Shown here: positions 35,908-50,400 of the stretch, piece after piece
Layout: each line of letters opens with the position of its first letter
How positions within the stretch are numbered: position 1 is the first letter of the stretch
Source: Theobroma cacao
Lineage: Eukaryota > Streptophyta > Magnoliopsida > Malvales > Malvaceae
NCBI RefSeq assembly: GCF_000208745.1
Contig: NC_030851.1
Coordinates: 4,111,916 to 4,175,915, forward strand
Reading direction: 5' to 3'
Length of the DNA stretch: 64,000 bases
The notes under the pieces: generated by a model
Told to the model about the DNA's origin: nothing
Databases searched by the model: none
The model's input: only the letters and a program-made list of their open reading frames with translations
Position numbers and translations under genes: made by a program

Positions 35908-38900
35908 GTCAAACCCTCAAATTAAAAGTACAAAAAAAAAATTCCCAAAACCAAAACAAACTAAGTAGGAAAGTGAAAGTAAGAAAAAAGCTGGTAGTAA
36001 CAGGGAGGACAATAGCCACTAGGGAAGCAATAGTCTTGGGGATGAAGAAGATCAGGCAGGTTTGCTATATGAGTTCATGCCTAACACGAGTTCATTGTGA
36101 GGATGGTACCATATATCATTACTAGGTGATGTGCTCTTATAGATTTTTTTTATTTTTTTGTATGGAATTTTTGGTACTTTTGAGGAAGAAAGAAAGATAG
36201 AAAAAAAAGAGATTTTAATGGCAAAGAGGAGAGGGAGAGTGGGGTATATATAAAGGGCAATAAAGGTCACCGGAATATGACACCATTAGGAACCAAAGAA
36301 TTATTAAGAGAGATATTTTCCTTTTTTTTTCCTTTTTCCTCTCCTTTTTCTCAAATTTTATACAAGATACAATTCCAGTACATATTTATTAATTAATTTT
36401 AATTTTATATAGTTATTTGGTTAAATTTTTAATATATATTGGATTTTAATTACTATTTTCTAAACGTAAGTTCATAAGTATAAATTCTAAAGATATTCTA
36501 ATGCTTTGATATAATGTAGTCCCACAAAGTAGCCAGAGTAGAAATTTCCAGGAGAATCTAAACGCTTGGATAACTAATAAACTTTGGCACTTGGCTTTAA
36601 CACACGTGTTAATCTATTGGGCATTAAAATAGTAAAATAAAATAATAACATAATAGTGAAAATAATTTTTGAATTATTTTAAAAAATTTTAATAAATTTT
36701 AAATCTTTTATAATGTTAAATCAAGTTTTTATATTTTTATTTTTAAACCAAATAAATACTTATAAATAATTGTCAATTAATCATCCTTAATCAAAACACT
36801 ATTTTTTATATATTATGTGGTATTGACATATCATATTAGAAGATGACATGCTAATATAATGACATAATTATATGACATTTACATTTTATGTCAATGTTAT
36901 ATTAACATCATATGAGTATAAAATGATATATATGTTATTTTGACAAACTACAATTAGTCATTTGTTAGTTATGAGATTCTATTCGGTCAAAATTAAAAAT
37001 ACAAGACTTGATTGAATTTAGTGCATGTTTGGCTTAATTTTTTTTCAACTTATTTATCTTTTAAAAGTAAAAATCAAGTCAAACATGATCTTTTGAAAAA
37101 CTCTTAAAAAAAAGTGGTTTTTTTTAAGAACAAAATTTAAAAAAAAAACTCAAAAAAAAAAACTCAAAGAATGAGCTTTTTCTTCTCTTCTTTTAAAAAT
37201 ACAAGAAAATTTTTATTTTTGTTCTAAAAATATCCTCATTTGTTAAAAATAATTACAATATTACCTTTTTTTTTTAAAAATACATTCTACGATAATTTTA
37301 ACAAAAATTATAACTTATAAAAAAAATTTATCAAATAATTTTAACTTAATTTTAAAAACTATTATTTTTCATAAGAGTTTCATAATAATTTTTAAGTTAG
37401 AAAAAAGTCATGTCAAACAGGTTTTTAATGAAAAAATAAAAATTTATTTAAATTTTTTAAAACAATTTAAAATTTTAAAATATTTAATAAATAAATTATT
37501 ATATGTTGTAATAACTATTAGGAAACTATCAAATTGAACTCCAATGACAGATCGATGTTATTGTCAATAAGTATGATTCATAAATGATCATATCCACTAA
37601 AAAATTCACAATTTGACATCTACACATTTATAGAGAATAAAAATATAAAATCGAATATTTAAAAATTTAAATTTATTAGCCCACATATCAGGGATAATTC
37701 TATTATAGTTCAAGTTCTTCTGTTGCCATAACAACAAATGCATCCGAATTTTATGGACTGCATGTAGAATTTAGGATTGTGTGTATGGCATGAACAAAAT
37801 ATGATAAAATAAATTAAAAAAATGGAATTAGTAAATGCAAAAAAGAAAAAGAAAAATCATCAATATCTTGGTTGGAGTTAAGGAGGAGAGAGAGAGTAGA
37901 AAAATGGGACAGAGAGCCATCGAATGTATCCACAACCAGAGGCCTTGGGTTGTGGGGACCACTGACATGACCGCCACGTGGTCTTGTCCGGTGCACGGAA
38001 AAACGGCTTATTTTTTCTTTCTTTTTTTTGCCTTTCCTCTCGTCCCCTTTTCTTGTAAGAGAAACCGGAGAGAAGAGAAAAGGATAGGAAAGAAAGAGAG
38101 CTCCGTTTTATACCAAAAGTGTCAAGTTCTTCTTCAGCTCCTCCATCTTATTGATTTGTTATATTGTTAAGGGTATACGTTTTGATCCTCTTCTCAAACA
38201 TCGTTAGCTTATATTTCGAGAAATAATTAAGGGCAGAAATAATGACTCTACGTGTAAGTATTACAATTATATTTAAATCGGTGCATTTGAAATTTTAAAA
38301 ATTTATCTTCCAATTATTATAATTGAATTTTTTTTTAATTATCATTATAATTTGAGATCCCGATTTGTTTTTAATGACATTTCTATAATTAACATGGATT
38401 GCGAAATCTAATCAAAGGTTTTAGTGATTAAAGTTGGTCAACTTTATAATCAAATGGAGATCACGTGAGGTGTTGATTTGTAGTGGACGTGCTTTCAAAA
38501 CCAAAATTGGTTGTTAGTGCTTTTGATGTCACAATTCCATCCGTGACAAGGAGAGTGTTTTTGACTATGTATTAACATTTCAAATGCTTTTACCGTTGAG
38601 TTCATGTTAAAAGAATGAGTTCCCATGAATTCTAGAATCTAATGATTCCATGTTTGTAAATATTTAACAATAACCTAAATATGCTTCAACTTTTTGGTAA
38701 ATCTTCTCAATTGAAATATTACATAAGAAACTTCACTTGACCATACAAAATCTTTGAAATGATTATTCTTTAAATTGGGAAGGGAATTCTACAAATATTG
38801 TTCCATCGTTAAAAATAAATTTAAAAATTAAAAATTTTAAAAATATTTATTTTGCATGTGTATAAAATAATATTTTATAATTAAATAATAACGTAAAAGT

Positions 38901-40400
38901 TTATACATGACGACACATCAAATATAAACTTTATATATTATATATTTTTATGGTGGATATCATTTACTCTATGATTTGGTACTGTCATCCCATAAACATC
39001 TAAAAGTTTTTAAATTTATAGTGCATAGGAACTCAAAGAAAAAAGGATCATCTTCAAAGTGTTGTGTCTCTGGGCTTCCGGGCCCGCAAAGGGAGGCTGA
39101 AAGCTCGCCCTTTGTTACGTCTCCACCCACATGGGTACGTACACGTGGTAGCTACCTGTGCTCTTGATCTGACATGTCAAAGCGCTGACGTGGTCAGACG
39201 GGGTTCTGTTCTTGCGATTGGGAACTTTGGCTACCTGGGAAGTTGCAATAGATTACGGTGGACAGCTCTGAGGGACTTCTTCTTCCAATCTCACTATCTA
39301 CTCGTGGAGAGAACGGGTTCTAGGCACTGGTTGGTTGTGGACAACGAGCGTATAAAGAGCGTGGAAACTAATCATAAATTTGCCTGAGATTCTATTAGGG
39401 GACCCTTCTAAAATAGCATAGCCGTCTCCCTGAATAATTTTGTTTCTTTGTCTTTACTCTTCTCATTAAAGAATGCTTAATAACTAACTTAGTAATTAAT
39501 GTTCTGAAATTAGCAAGCAAATGCCAAGTAGGAAGGAAGTCCAATTAATTCTAAGTTTTTGACAGGAACGTTTGACGCATTTGTTTCGGCACTGTGCACG
39601 ACAAAAACGATGAAATTTCAGAAGGTGGTTGGATGCAGGTTTGATTTTAACAGCAGGAATAGAACATGACTCGTTCATGTCTTGTCGTTAAAAGGGGATA
39701 GAGTCTCCGTCATTAACTTGTCTATTACTTTGAAATATTAGAGCTTCCCTCGACTTAAGTTTATACTAAGAAAGTGATTGAACGAATAAGAAAATTTTTG
39801 TTTGGCAAAAAGGTGGAGTCCAAGCGACACCAAGATCTTTGGCTGGAAAAGTGACAACGATTTTTAATAGATTAGTATGTCTGTAGTTATTTGTCGCCTA
39901 ATTATTAATCATTAGTTGTCTTAATTTCATTCTTTTCACGATCAACATCAATAATATTTAGTTACATCGTAAAATGTCAAATAAATCAAAACTCGTCATA
40001 TGATATGACTTGATCATGCACTTGTCCAATGGTATTTTTGAAATTTTCAATTTTTTTCTTTTTTAGTAAAATATTTATTATTATTTGAATTACATACTGA
40101 TAAAACTTGATCATGCGCTCTTATATCCACCAATCATCACACCCTTATAATATCTATCAGTTTCCTTAAAATTTCAAAATTCTTTTGTCCTCTTTTGGTA
40201 GAAGTTCATAATTAAACTTCATCATCATATATCTACCATTGCTGTATCAATAAAAGTCACACCACACCGCACATGATTTTAACATGTATACTTGGAATTT
40301 AACAGCTTACAGTCGTAATCAAAGGTTTAGGTAGCTGCATATTGATTTATGCAGCCATTTGAAGCTTTGAAGCAATATTGGAAGGTAAGGGGTAGTAGTA
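35908..40400. other. Intergenic upstream of the bHLH gene
   Basis: Probable 5' UTR and promoter near 35908-36250, then AT-rich DNA with MITE copy C (36718-37016). Two perfect CACGTG G-boxes are at 37975-37980 and 39142-39147, each in a short GC-richer block. No coding gene recognised; the 39064-39387 frame lacks an ATG start and any domain. Confidence 0.5.
36718..37016. repeat. MITE-like inverted-repeat element, copy C
   Basis: The left end starts ATCAAGTTTTTATATTTTTA. The right end, reverse-complemented, starts ATCAAGTCTTGTATTTTTAA, followed in both by A/T-rich sequence and CC(A/G)AATA. The interior shares TGACAT/ATGTCA words and ATATGAGTATAAAATGA with copy B (in inverted order). Confidence 0.6.
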
Positions 40401-40515
40401 GTAGTAGATATACTTTGGAGTGGTGGGAACATGTCCAGAGAGGATGAAGGCTACTTCCATTATCACTCAAACTGGGCCCTCTTCACCTCTCCCCATCTTC
40501 CTCTACTTTATTAGT

Positions 40516-40521
<6 letters not shown>

Positions 40522-40555
<34 letters not shown>
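40522..40555. repeat. (TC)n microsatellite
   Basis: Seventeen uninterrupted TC dinucleotides. Confidence 0.97.
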
Positions 40556-40557
<2 letters not shown>

Positions 40558-43500
40558 AAGTTGCATGCACTTACACATGACCGTATACCACAACAAAGGG
40601 CAAATGGGGCCTCTCATTCTCCATCTCACTGCTTCCATCACTTTCTCTCTGGTCTTCATCAACAGAAAACTACCCTTTATAGCCCTTCAATTCCCTTTTT
40701 TTTTGGGCTATGACTCTTTCTCATCATCATACAGCTACTTTTCTACTTTATATATATTTTGGATTGACTGACTCTCCCCAGCCCTCTATACACAGTGCTT
40801 GCTTTGATCTCTAATGCTTTCCTTTTGGGCAGCCTCAAGATTGCATTAATTTAATTATCATCACATTCCTTTTCTCGATATAAGATTTATTCAAAGTCTT
40901 CTAGGTACTTTTTTTTCTTCCTGGTGTTTTGACTGTTTTCCATCTGCATCCTAACTCTCTTTTGATTCTAATTATTAAGAAGAATAAAATAAAAAAATGT
41001 CGCATAACTTTGTGCTTGCGTTTTCAATATTATTCGTTTTTATTAATCTCCGATCATAGTGACCATACCGGGACCTTACTTTGATACACTAGTATATCAA
41101 TATGTACTATATTTTACTAAAAAAAAGGAGGAGGACATTATGCAAGGAGAGAAGACGAGGCTAAGTGGTTGAAGATGATTTCCACAAGACTGAATAAGAC
41201 ATTATAAGAAACTGCATTGTTGCTCTGTGAAACGTCATTGTGCCAGTGTGGTCCAATCAGATTCAATGGTGAACCAAAATTTGAGCTTTCTGGCTAAGGT
41301 AGCGATATACGATCCCTACTCATCATCAATATATATATCTATGTATATATAAAATTTAATGCTCTAACATATATGTGCCAGGAACGTGAAAGCGAGGTGT
41401 CACTATTCCAACACGGCCTTTCATGGTGTGAATGTCTAATTTCCCAAGCAAAGTTTTATTGCCAAATCCAAAGCCATACCATAGTTGGTATCGTCCCATC
41501 TTATCTTTCCTGGATAAACCCAAAAATAATAATGATAGAGGGCAGAGACATGGCTTATAAGAAGGAGGCAATGAAATATTGCAGCAGATCCGATGTAAAG
41601 GGCATCCTAGTTCTTGCAGGCCCTCTCTTTTATAAAGGCTTTTGAGAGATAGAGAGAGAGAGAGATCAATGGAGTTGGGGCTCTTCGGACACAGTTCTGT
41701 CCCTTGTTCCATTCCCTTGAGGCTATTATTTCTAATCACATACGGACGATTTCCCTAGGTTATCTTTCTCTCCTTTAATGCAACATTTAATTTCCTTTAC
41801 CTTTTCCTTTTTTTTTTTTTTTTCTTCCTTTCTCGACATTCGATCATTATAGAATCTTAACTTCGAAAAGATTATTAATTGCAACCCCCATTTGCTTGGA
41901 GGCGGTTGGTGTTATCATTTTCGAATTGTATTAACCATGCATTTCATCTATAAAAAGAATCGAATTTACATGCATATTCCATTGAAGAAAATTCCTAAAC
42001 CCAATCCATGAATCAAGTAAAGGAACGTTTGCATCAAATTTCTGTCTCAAGTAGTGCCAGATCTCTTTACAATCTTGATCATAAAAGCCGACGATCTTGC
42101 ATGTCACGCTTGTACCATGTTTTGTGTAGTACTTCAATTTGCTTTGTTTTTCAAGAGCCGTGAGGCATCACACAACTTCTACTTATCTTTGCCAGCTTTT
42201 AAAAGTCCGAAAAAAAAAAAATACTAGTATGAAAGCTGCATCTCTAAAACCAACAAAGTTGTCTTTATGTTATAACATCATATGTAACACACACTTTTGT
42301 AAGGAAAAGAAACTCGAAACTTTGTTGGAAACCCACACTTCTAATTAGATGATGAAATGGGAGGGGAAGGTTTCATTCCTACTCAACGAAGAAACATTAA
42401 AATAAGAACAAAGCCTCCTGAAAATTTCTTTCCATACTCCCACCTAGACCGGGTTTCCTTCAATATCAAGCAAGTGTCATCATGAAAATTGTTCGTCAAT
42501 GCTACGTGTTAGCTGCTGCAAATAAAAAAACACATGGTATATGTTATATACCATTAATTATATTTAATACTCCTTTTTGACTCATTTTGTGCCATATGAT
42601 TAATAGTTTTTTAGTTAATTGTAGATGTGTTTTTTCAGATATACGCATGTGTGTAGAATGGAATGCATGTTTGCTTAATTATGCATGAAGAAGCTATACC
42701 AGATATATACCAGTGGAGGCGTTGGGGGTATAACTGGGTTAGAATGATTGAAGTTTCGGGGGTTTCAGTCTCTCTCATATGGGCTAAACAGGTAAAACAA
42801 ACAGTAAAAGGCAAAGCAAAGGTAGGTAGTCTTTTATATATATATATTCTCGAACAAGAAGAAAGGTTGTCAAGTTGAGAGAAAAAGAAATACTAAAAGG
42901 AGAAAAGAAATCAAGGGTTGGGACCTTGGACATTATTGTATGTGCATTTATGTATTGCATGAATTGGATTCGCAAGTTCCAAACCACCTGACGTTTGATA
43001 CCAATGTCTACAGTAAACTCCTCTGTTCTGTGATCCTGCCACTTGCACGCTTAAATACATTTACTTCTCTATGCTCATATATATATATTTTTTTTCTCTA
43101 TGCTCATATATAGCTAGGTAGACTGCATTTTTTTAGCAACAAAAAAATTAAAACTTGTAAACTTCTAGACTTGAAGGTTAGGATATTAAGGAATCTGTGC
43201 TAGGATATCAAGGAGAACTATTGCTACTGTGGGAGATCTAAGATTTGATTCCTAATATCACCCAATTTCACCGGAAAAGTTAGTCAATGTCGTAGAGAAT
43301 AGGCTGAACAGTAGACTGTCTTGCCAGTTCTGCAGGCCATCCATAATCAACAGGCTATCTCTCAAATTAATAACTGCGCCTCTGCGGCTAACGCCCGCAG
43401 AAATGAGGTAGTATCTCCATAGCTTCTACATTATTATGGCTATATGTCCTTTACGAGTCATAACCTGTTGGGTTAGGCAAGTGGGTCTCACCACAATTGT

Positions 43501-46500
43501 GCCCCGAACCAGTCCAGGCTCCAGTAGCAGTGAACAAGGCTCGGAAATATTGGGCACGTACGTTTGGGCCAAAATGATGATGCGCGGCATCTTTCTTGCT
43601 GGCATGCTTTCAAGTAAAAGCTAGTGAAAGCAACATCTGGACATCAATTGGTCGAAAATTTTCTATGTTTTGGCTCCATTATATGTAGAATGTCAGATAG
43701 CAATGTTCACTTGGATTATTATTAACACTGAGTATAGATATGGCTGGAACTAGACCCCTTCACCTACACGGTAAATCTGGGGCATTTGAATATGAAATTA
43801 AAAACCACAAGTCATTGCCGTCAAGCTTCAACTACGGAGAATTATAGATGTAAAACCTACTAGTACTTTTTCTTTTCTTTTCTTTCTTCAACTATGAAGA
43901 ATCAGGGGCCCATGAAATTCACCGGTAATTAATGTTGCTATCGAAGGTAGGATTTCTTTCTCGAGAAACAATAAAAAGATAAGGCTTTGTGCATGGCTTA
44001 GCTTTAATGTGACAGATTAAACTTTTTCCTGTTCCATAAAAGGGATTGGTTTTGATTCTGAAAGAAGACTATGAAGATGATAAGAAGAGTAACATTGAGA
44101 AAGACAAGAGTTGAAAGCGTCCCAGGGGGTACATAACTCGTAACTCACACACATGGAGGATGCATGCACATATATGCCATTTGGACAACAGCTGATCAGT
44201 CAAAGACCCAAAGGGACCGGTCAAAGGCAGAATACGCCAGCTGCAGCATCAAAGACAACAGTAAAGACAAGTTCTTATGTCTCTACAGCTGCTTCACCAT
44301 CATGGCAAAAGCCAACATCCCACAATCAGTGCTACTACAGTTTTTTGCAATTTGTAGCTGGTCAAGATGCTACTTGGACTCGTTGCAATTTCGATGAATT
44401 TAGTCTGTTCCGAGTAAATCCTTTACTTGTCTTTCTGACAAACTTACCTTGGAAAGCAAAGAAAAAAAACCGTGCTGTGCTCCTCCAAAGATACCAAAAA
44501 GGAGAATGGACAAATACTTACCCTTGTAATGGGGAGGATCAATGCATTTGAACAGAATAGAGTTCGAGAAAAGAGAGAGGGGAGTTCAAGAATTTGCAAA
44601 AGGAATTTTACTTTGCCATTTCTATGGCTGCACTTGTTGTTCTGTTATTCGTAACTTTTCTTTTATCATCAAAATACAAAGAGAATAATGAAAAAAATAA
44701 ATAAAAAAAAATACTGCTGCTAGACTATCTTAGTCTTAGAATAGAATAAAAACGTTGGTGACCGTCGAGCTGGAGACACAAATTTGTAGATAAAGGATTA
44801 TCCAAGTCTACATTCACATAATAATAAGAAGCTATAAAGATTATTCCAGCCAGCTAGATTGAGGGGAACTAATCTTCCCACCTAGAATCTCATCTTTAAA
44901 CCTTATCAAAGGAAATGGGATTTGACTTTCCACTGGTTTTTGTTTGTCCCCTAAAACAAAAATTCATTAAAATTATGTTTTCTTTTAGCTTTTAGGTAGT
45001 GTTGCGAACTGTAGGTTTATATATATCTGTCAACATATACATATATACCTAGATGCACTTGCATCCACTAAATTTCAGAAAAAGGGTGCTAAAAGATAAA
45101 ACCTTTTGAAATACATAGACTAACTTAATTAATGAGTGTTCCCACAACTAAAGACACAGAGATAAAAAACCCAATTTTTAGCAAAGAAGTATTGGGTTGT
45201 ATTTAAAATGATAAGCAATAGCAGAGACACTATCACATGAGAGTTTTATGGATAACCCTTTAAGAACAAAGACATAGAGGGCCTCAGTAATATTTATTTA
45301 TATAATTGTTGACAATAGATTTTGTAGTAAGGGTATTGAGGCATAAGCTGGGAATATTTTAGGGTGAGAAAGATGAAGTGATGGTGGGCGGGGAAACCAT
45401 AGGGACTAGCTGTAGGAGAGTGCTTTGAAGGATTTTGGCTACTCTCGCAAGTCTCAATGCATGCCATATCTGTCTGTTCCCATTTCCTTTCTAGGCATGA
45501 AAACCGGAAAACATATTCTTTGTTTTTATCTTTCAAAAGTGTGCAGGTCCAGCAGCTGAGCATAGATATTATTAGGGATTAAATCCGTGATTAAAATGGC
45601 AAAGTAATGCTTCATCTAGATTCATTAATTCTTTTGACATGCCTGTGTTTCTGTACATAATACATTAATGTTTGATGTGCCGTGTACACCGTATAGCATC
45701 ATCATGAAGTGAAACCTGGAGAAGGGATGCCAGCGGCCATTAAATTCAAGAACAGTTGTACGATTCCTACTATAGGTACCATTGCAGGAAAATTTAATAT
45801 GGACAACAGTACCAAATATTTTGGTCTCAATTGAAATGATCAGTCACTCCCCATGACTTTCAGGTCCTCACCTCTATGGCCGGTTGAACGTTTTCTCAAT
45901 ATTGACCATAACGATGGGCAAACTCACTCTTTGAAGCCTGAAGCTGATCAATGATAAATAGCCTGCCAATTATTCAACCCACTAGTCTATCTAATAATTA
46001 CCTTAAAACTGTTGTCATTTAGTATCTCTGTGCATTATTTAGTCATGCTTTATTAGTCATTACAAAATGATGGCAGTGGGGAGCCCAGCAAAAGGGGACT
46101 TTCATGGCTTAAGGGCTATAATAGTACAGAAGGCTTAGGGGGCATAGATTGGGCAATTAAATGTGGGTTCCTACAACTGTAAAGCTGGTGGGGAATGAGT
46201 CCTTCAAGATTATGATTGTGTTTGGTTGGGTGCAAACCAAGTCAAAAATGATTTTGAGAGAGCCAGCTGTCATGAGTTGTTGTTACAATATATGATGTAT
46301 GACGATAAGTTGAGAATTTGAGAATTGAGAGAGAGAAGGGGAAAGTTTTTCTTTGCTCTTTATCCTTTCCATAGCACTCTTGTTGAGAAGTATACTAAGA
46401 AGAAATGGTCTATGGTTGTATCATTATTTCAAGCAAGCAACTGACAGAAAGACTTGGAGGAGGCTGGAAGCCTGGAAGGGATTCTCTGAGAGGGATAAGA

Positions 46501-47068
46501 AAAAAGTAAAAAATAAAAAGATCCCCTCAAACTTTTTCAAAGGCTGCAAAATCTGATGCCTGATGGCTTTGAGATTGTTCCTATATATGCATTAACAAAC
46601 ATTGATCGAACTCCAGACGTAGGCAAGTCAAAGGGCCCCAACCTTGTATAAATCTTGAAGTGCCCAATGCCAATGGGAAATAAATAAGCCTTCTCAAACA
46701 TAATTCAGAGGTCTAATATGAATCATGATCATCCTTTTCAAACCAAATTTCAACAAATGGAAAAAAGAAAAGGATAAAAGGTTGGGGATGTTAATGGTGG
46801 AAGTTGAACTCATGTAAGCATCACCCTGCCATAATATGGTGGGGGTACTGACATATACATATTTGTCAAATGAAGATGATACTTCTTTTTCATTTAATTT
46901 TTCTATCAAACTAAGAGAAGATTAAAGCAATTGATAATCTCTGCAATGCAATCTATTAAATAGAGCCAAAGAGAGACCATGATTCTCAGCTTGGAGAAAA
47001 GGAGAGACTATGGCAACTTTGTTAAGAGAGAATAAGAGAAAGTGCAACTTATGCCCAATGCAATACAA

Positions 47069-47208
47069 AGCCCATTTTTGACCCATTAAGTTTAAAGCCC
47101 ATTTTGAGCGGGTTCAAGGCCCATTTAGAATATCGAGTTCCTTATCTCAGCCGAGAGTAAAATGGGCCTGTTTAATGCCCAAGCAAACGCTGTTAAACCC
47201 TAAACCCT
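47069..47208 (+). promoter_or_regulatory. Site II cluster + double telo-box promoter of AATF gene
   Basis: AGCCCA at 47069-47074 and 47096-47101, GGCCCA at 47118-47123, TGGGCC at 47163-47168, and the extended telo-box AAACCCTAAACCCT at 47195-47208, about 205 bp before the ATG. This is the signature of plant ribosome-biogenesis promoters and fits the predicted function. Confidence 0.8.
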
Positions 47209-47413
47209 TGTCTGATGCCGTTTACAGAAATTCAACGTCCGAAACTCATCTTTTCAATTGTTGTGAACTAAAAATTTGCAAATGACAGGGGAATTATATT
47301 GATTCCTGGCGCGGCTGATTTTTGTGTTGATTTTTTTGGGGTTTTTCGCTTTTCGATTTCGTAAGGAGGGTTGGAATTCTTAGTGTCCTTTACAAATTTA
47401 GGGTATTGGAAAA

Positions 47414-50400
47414 ATGGGGTTATCTTCGAAGCGACGTGGAAAAGCTGGAGGCAAAGATGTGGCCTTGGAGGACTTCGATGATTCGGAAGATGAGGAATTA
47501 ATGGTTAATGGGGATAGGGAAGAGGAAGAAGAAGAAGATGATGATGAAGAGGAAGATGAAGAAGAAGAAGTTGATGAAGACAATGAAGAAGAAGATAGCG
47601 ATGAAGGAGAAGAGGAAGGATCGGTAGAAGAGGACAAAGATGGTGAGATGGAAGAACTTGAAAAAGAGTACAAGGATCTTCACCATCATGAGCAGTAAGC
47701 ATTCCCCCTTCAAGTTTTTTCTTTTTCTCTTTTTAAATTTATTCTTGTATTAGCACATTAGATATTTGGTGCTTCCTTCGCATTTCTAATTTTATAGGTT
47801 AGATTGGAATTTGGTTAGTTTACTATACACATTAACAGATTTTGGGTGTGGGAACATTTTGAGATGATTGAGTTTGTTTATAATTTAATCAATGTCGCGA
47901 CTTTCTTTTTACAATAAATTCGAGAAATTCTGTTGTAGAATTGTGTGGAATCAGCGAAGAGTTTAATTTTATAGGTAAAATTATGTTGTTTCTGTAAGTT
48001 TCCTATTTTATTTTTATTTTTGGTTTTCATTTAGAGACATACTGAGGAATCTTAAGCGTCATAAGGATGAAGATATTCAGAAGGGTCAAGCAGTGAAGAA
48101 CCAAAAGGTAGTCTAATCTTTCTTTGCATTATATAAACTTGACTCTGATGGCGTTTGGCTTTCCATCGTTACGAATAACTATTATTGAGTACTGTGATCA
48201 AGGTTTCCATTTACTTTTATAGCTATCTTGTTTTTTTGGTTGTGTGCTGCTATCAACTTGCTTAACCTTCTCCTTCTTTTGCCAAGGCTCTCTGGGATAA
48301 AACTCTTGAGTTTAGATTCTTACTTCAGAAAGCATTCTCCAGTTCAAATCGACTACCGCAGGTACCCTTTTGTTCCCTTTTTGTGTCTTTTGTGTTCTTT
48401 ACTGGATTGGAATATCTTGTTTATTTATTCATATAGGATTTATGTGAGGGCTTTTCTGTCAGGACCCAGTTAGGTCTTCATTTTGTGCTGCAGATGAAGC
48501 AGTCAATGTTGCATATTCAGACCTTATTACTTCATCAAAGAGGACTTTAGATTCTTTATTGGAACTGCAGGAGGTATGGCTGTTCTCAAGAAACCTCTTG
48601 CCTGCTTATTTTCTATCTTATTTGCTTATAATATTTGACTAGTACTTGATTAGTTGTTGTGGATGTGTTAATGCCTTTAACTACCTTACCATGAAATTCC
48701 TTTTCCTCTGATTTTTTCTCTGTATTACTATCAAATTGTCAGGCTTTGCTAGAGAACAATCCATCAATCGCTCAATCTGTAGATGGTATGACACTGATTG
48801 CTTTTGTCAAATTTTATCAATATGCATCCTGTCACTTGACAGAAGCTTTATTTATATTATTTAAATGTTAGGAGCTTGATTCTCCTTGATAGTTTTGATA
48901 CACTGCCAACATCATGTGTCATGCTGTGTTTAGTTTAAGTTAATAGCTAATCTCAATCTTCTATTGATTTTAATCACATTTATCGTCTACCTCAGAAGTT
49001 CCTCTTTCTTTCAATGTAACTGAGTACTTAAATATCTATCAATTTATAATTTGACTAGATGATTATATAAACATTTAACGTCAAACTGCCAACAACTAAG
49101 CATGCACATTATGGATCTTGATAATGCTCTTATTGTCCTAACCCATGTCCTGTGCTTAAGGTAATGCTGTTCAATCATCTAAGAGCCTTTCCAGAGATTC
49201 TAAAAACTTGGACACGGAAGATGATGAAGAGTGGTTATGGATATCTCAGATGAATAGGAGGTATCTCCAGCGGTTTCTCTTTTGCTCAATTCAAACTGGT
49301 ATTTTCTGTTAAAATAGAAATGCTCATATGATCATATTCATTGGCTAAAGCGAATCTTGTAGAAAGAATGAGGTGGTTTAGCCTTTAACTGAAATTACTG
49401 AGGTGGCTGCTTTAGCCTCTTTTCTGATGTGTTCATTTATTGATCAATGCCATATTTCTCAATTGATTGTTCTTGGAGTGTTTACCAATACTATTCCGAA
49501 TATGCTCTAGATTCTTTGAGTTGTGAAGTCTACGTTTCCAGGTTGGACATCTTTAAATTAATATTTCAGGAGATGCTTTGCTGAAAAGAGTATAAGCCAT
49601 AATCTGTTACAGACCGTTTTATGGAGTCTTCTTGAAATTGCTAGGTTCAAAAATGCTGCATTGAGAATGGTGTGTTGATGCCCAGAGGCTCGCATCAGTG
49701 CATTAAGGAACATTCACAAAATTGCTTTTATGGTTTTGATAAGCTTAATCATGTGCTTTCTGCTTCCTTTTTTTCTTCTAAATGTTGTGTATCGTATTTA
49801 ATCCTCACTTGCTACAATTTTCCTTGTGCAAATAATATTTCTTGATATGAACATTTGTAAGTTAACTGGAAATCTCAATGCTTGAATCTTGTAGAATAGC
49901 AGCTTTCAGAGATAAAGCAGTTGACAAATGGCAGAGAAAGACAGAAGTCACAACTGGTGCTGCTGCAATCAAAAGCAAATTGCAAGCTTTTAATCAGGTT
50001 TGCTCCTATAAGTGATAATGAATCCATGCCCTATAGGATGTAAAATGAATCTCACTTTGCTCTTCCCTTCCAATGCCAGAACATTAGTGAACAAGTTGCT
50101 GCCTATATGAGGGATCCAAGTAGAATGATAAAGCAAATGCAACAAAGAAGATCAACCATTGGCATATTTGGGCCTGTAAGCTACTATACTTACCTAGTTT
50201 AGGGGTGCTGAATTTACGTAAAACATTAGACACAGCTCTGGTGCTGGTGCGCTCTCTGTACTGTGATTTTTTTTTCTGTTTTATTGATTACCATCTCATT
50301 GGGCAGGTTACTGAGGGCACTAAAAATGCTAATGGAGAGGTAATTTTTTTTTTCATTTATTTTAGTATAGTCTTGAATATATGAACTGGTGTTTCTATTA

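Larger units (their letters stand above)
40401..47330. other. Seven-kilobase gene-poor region
   Basis: No protein family could be recognised on either strand. There are several CT/GA-rich tracts (40522-40555, 41645-41665, 43865-43890, 46325-46340) and moderately complex unique-looking DNA rather than obvious transposons. I looked for common conserved plant microRNAs by eye and found none. Long noncoding RNA or distal regulatory DNA is possible but unsupported. Confidence 0.45.

Noticed and set aside
39064..39387. 107-codon frame in a GC-richer block
   Set aside because: Starts at GTG rather than ATG, shows no family motif; the block's interest is limited to its G-box.
41356..41739. 127-codon minus-strand frame with Leu/Ser repeats
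   Set aside because: Begins at GTG, the repeat comes from a GA microsatellite, no homology recognised.
41580..41760. Possible microRNA precursor near GA-rich sequence
   Set aside because: No conserved mature sequence and no long stem found by eye.
44153..44551. ATG-started 132-codon frame on the plus strand
   Set aside because: No recognisable domain, odd composition, no splice or promoter context; overlapping frames are equally open.
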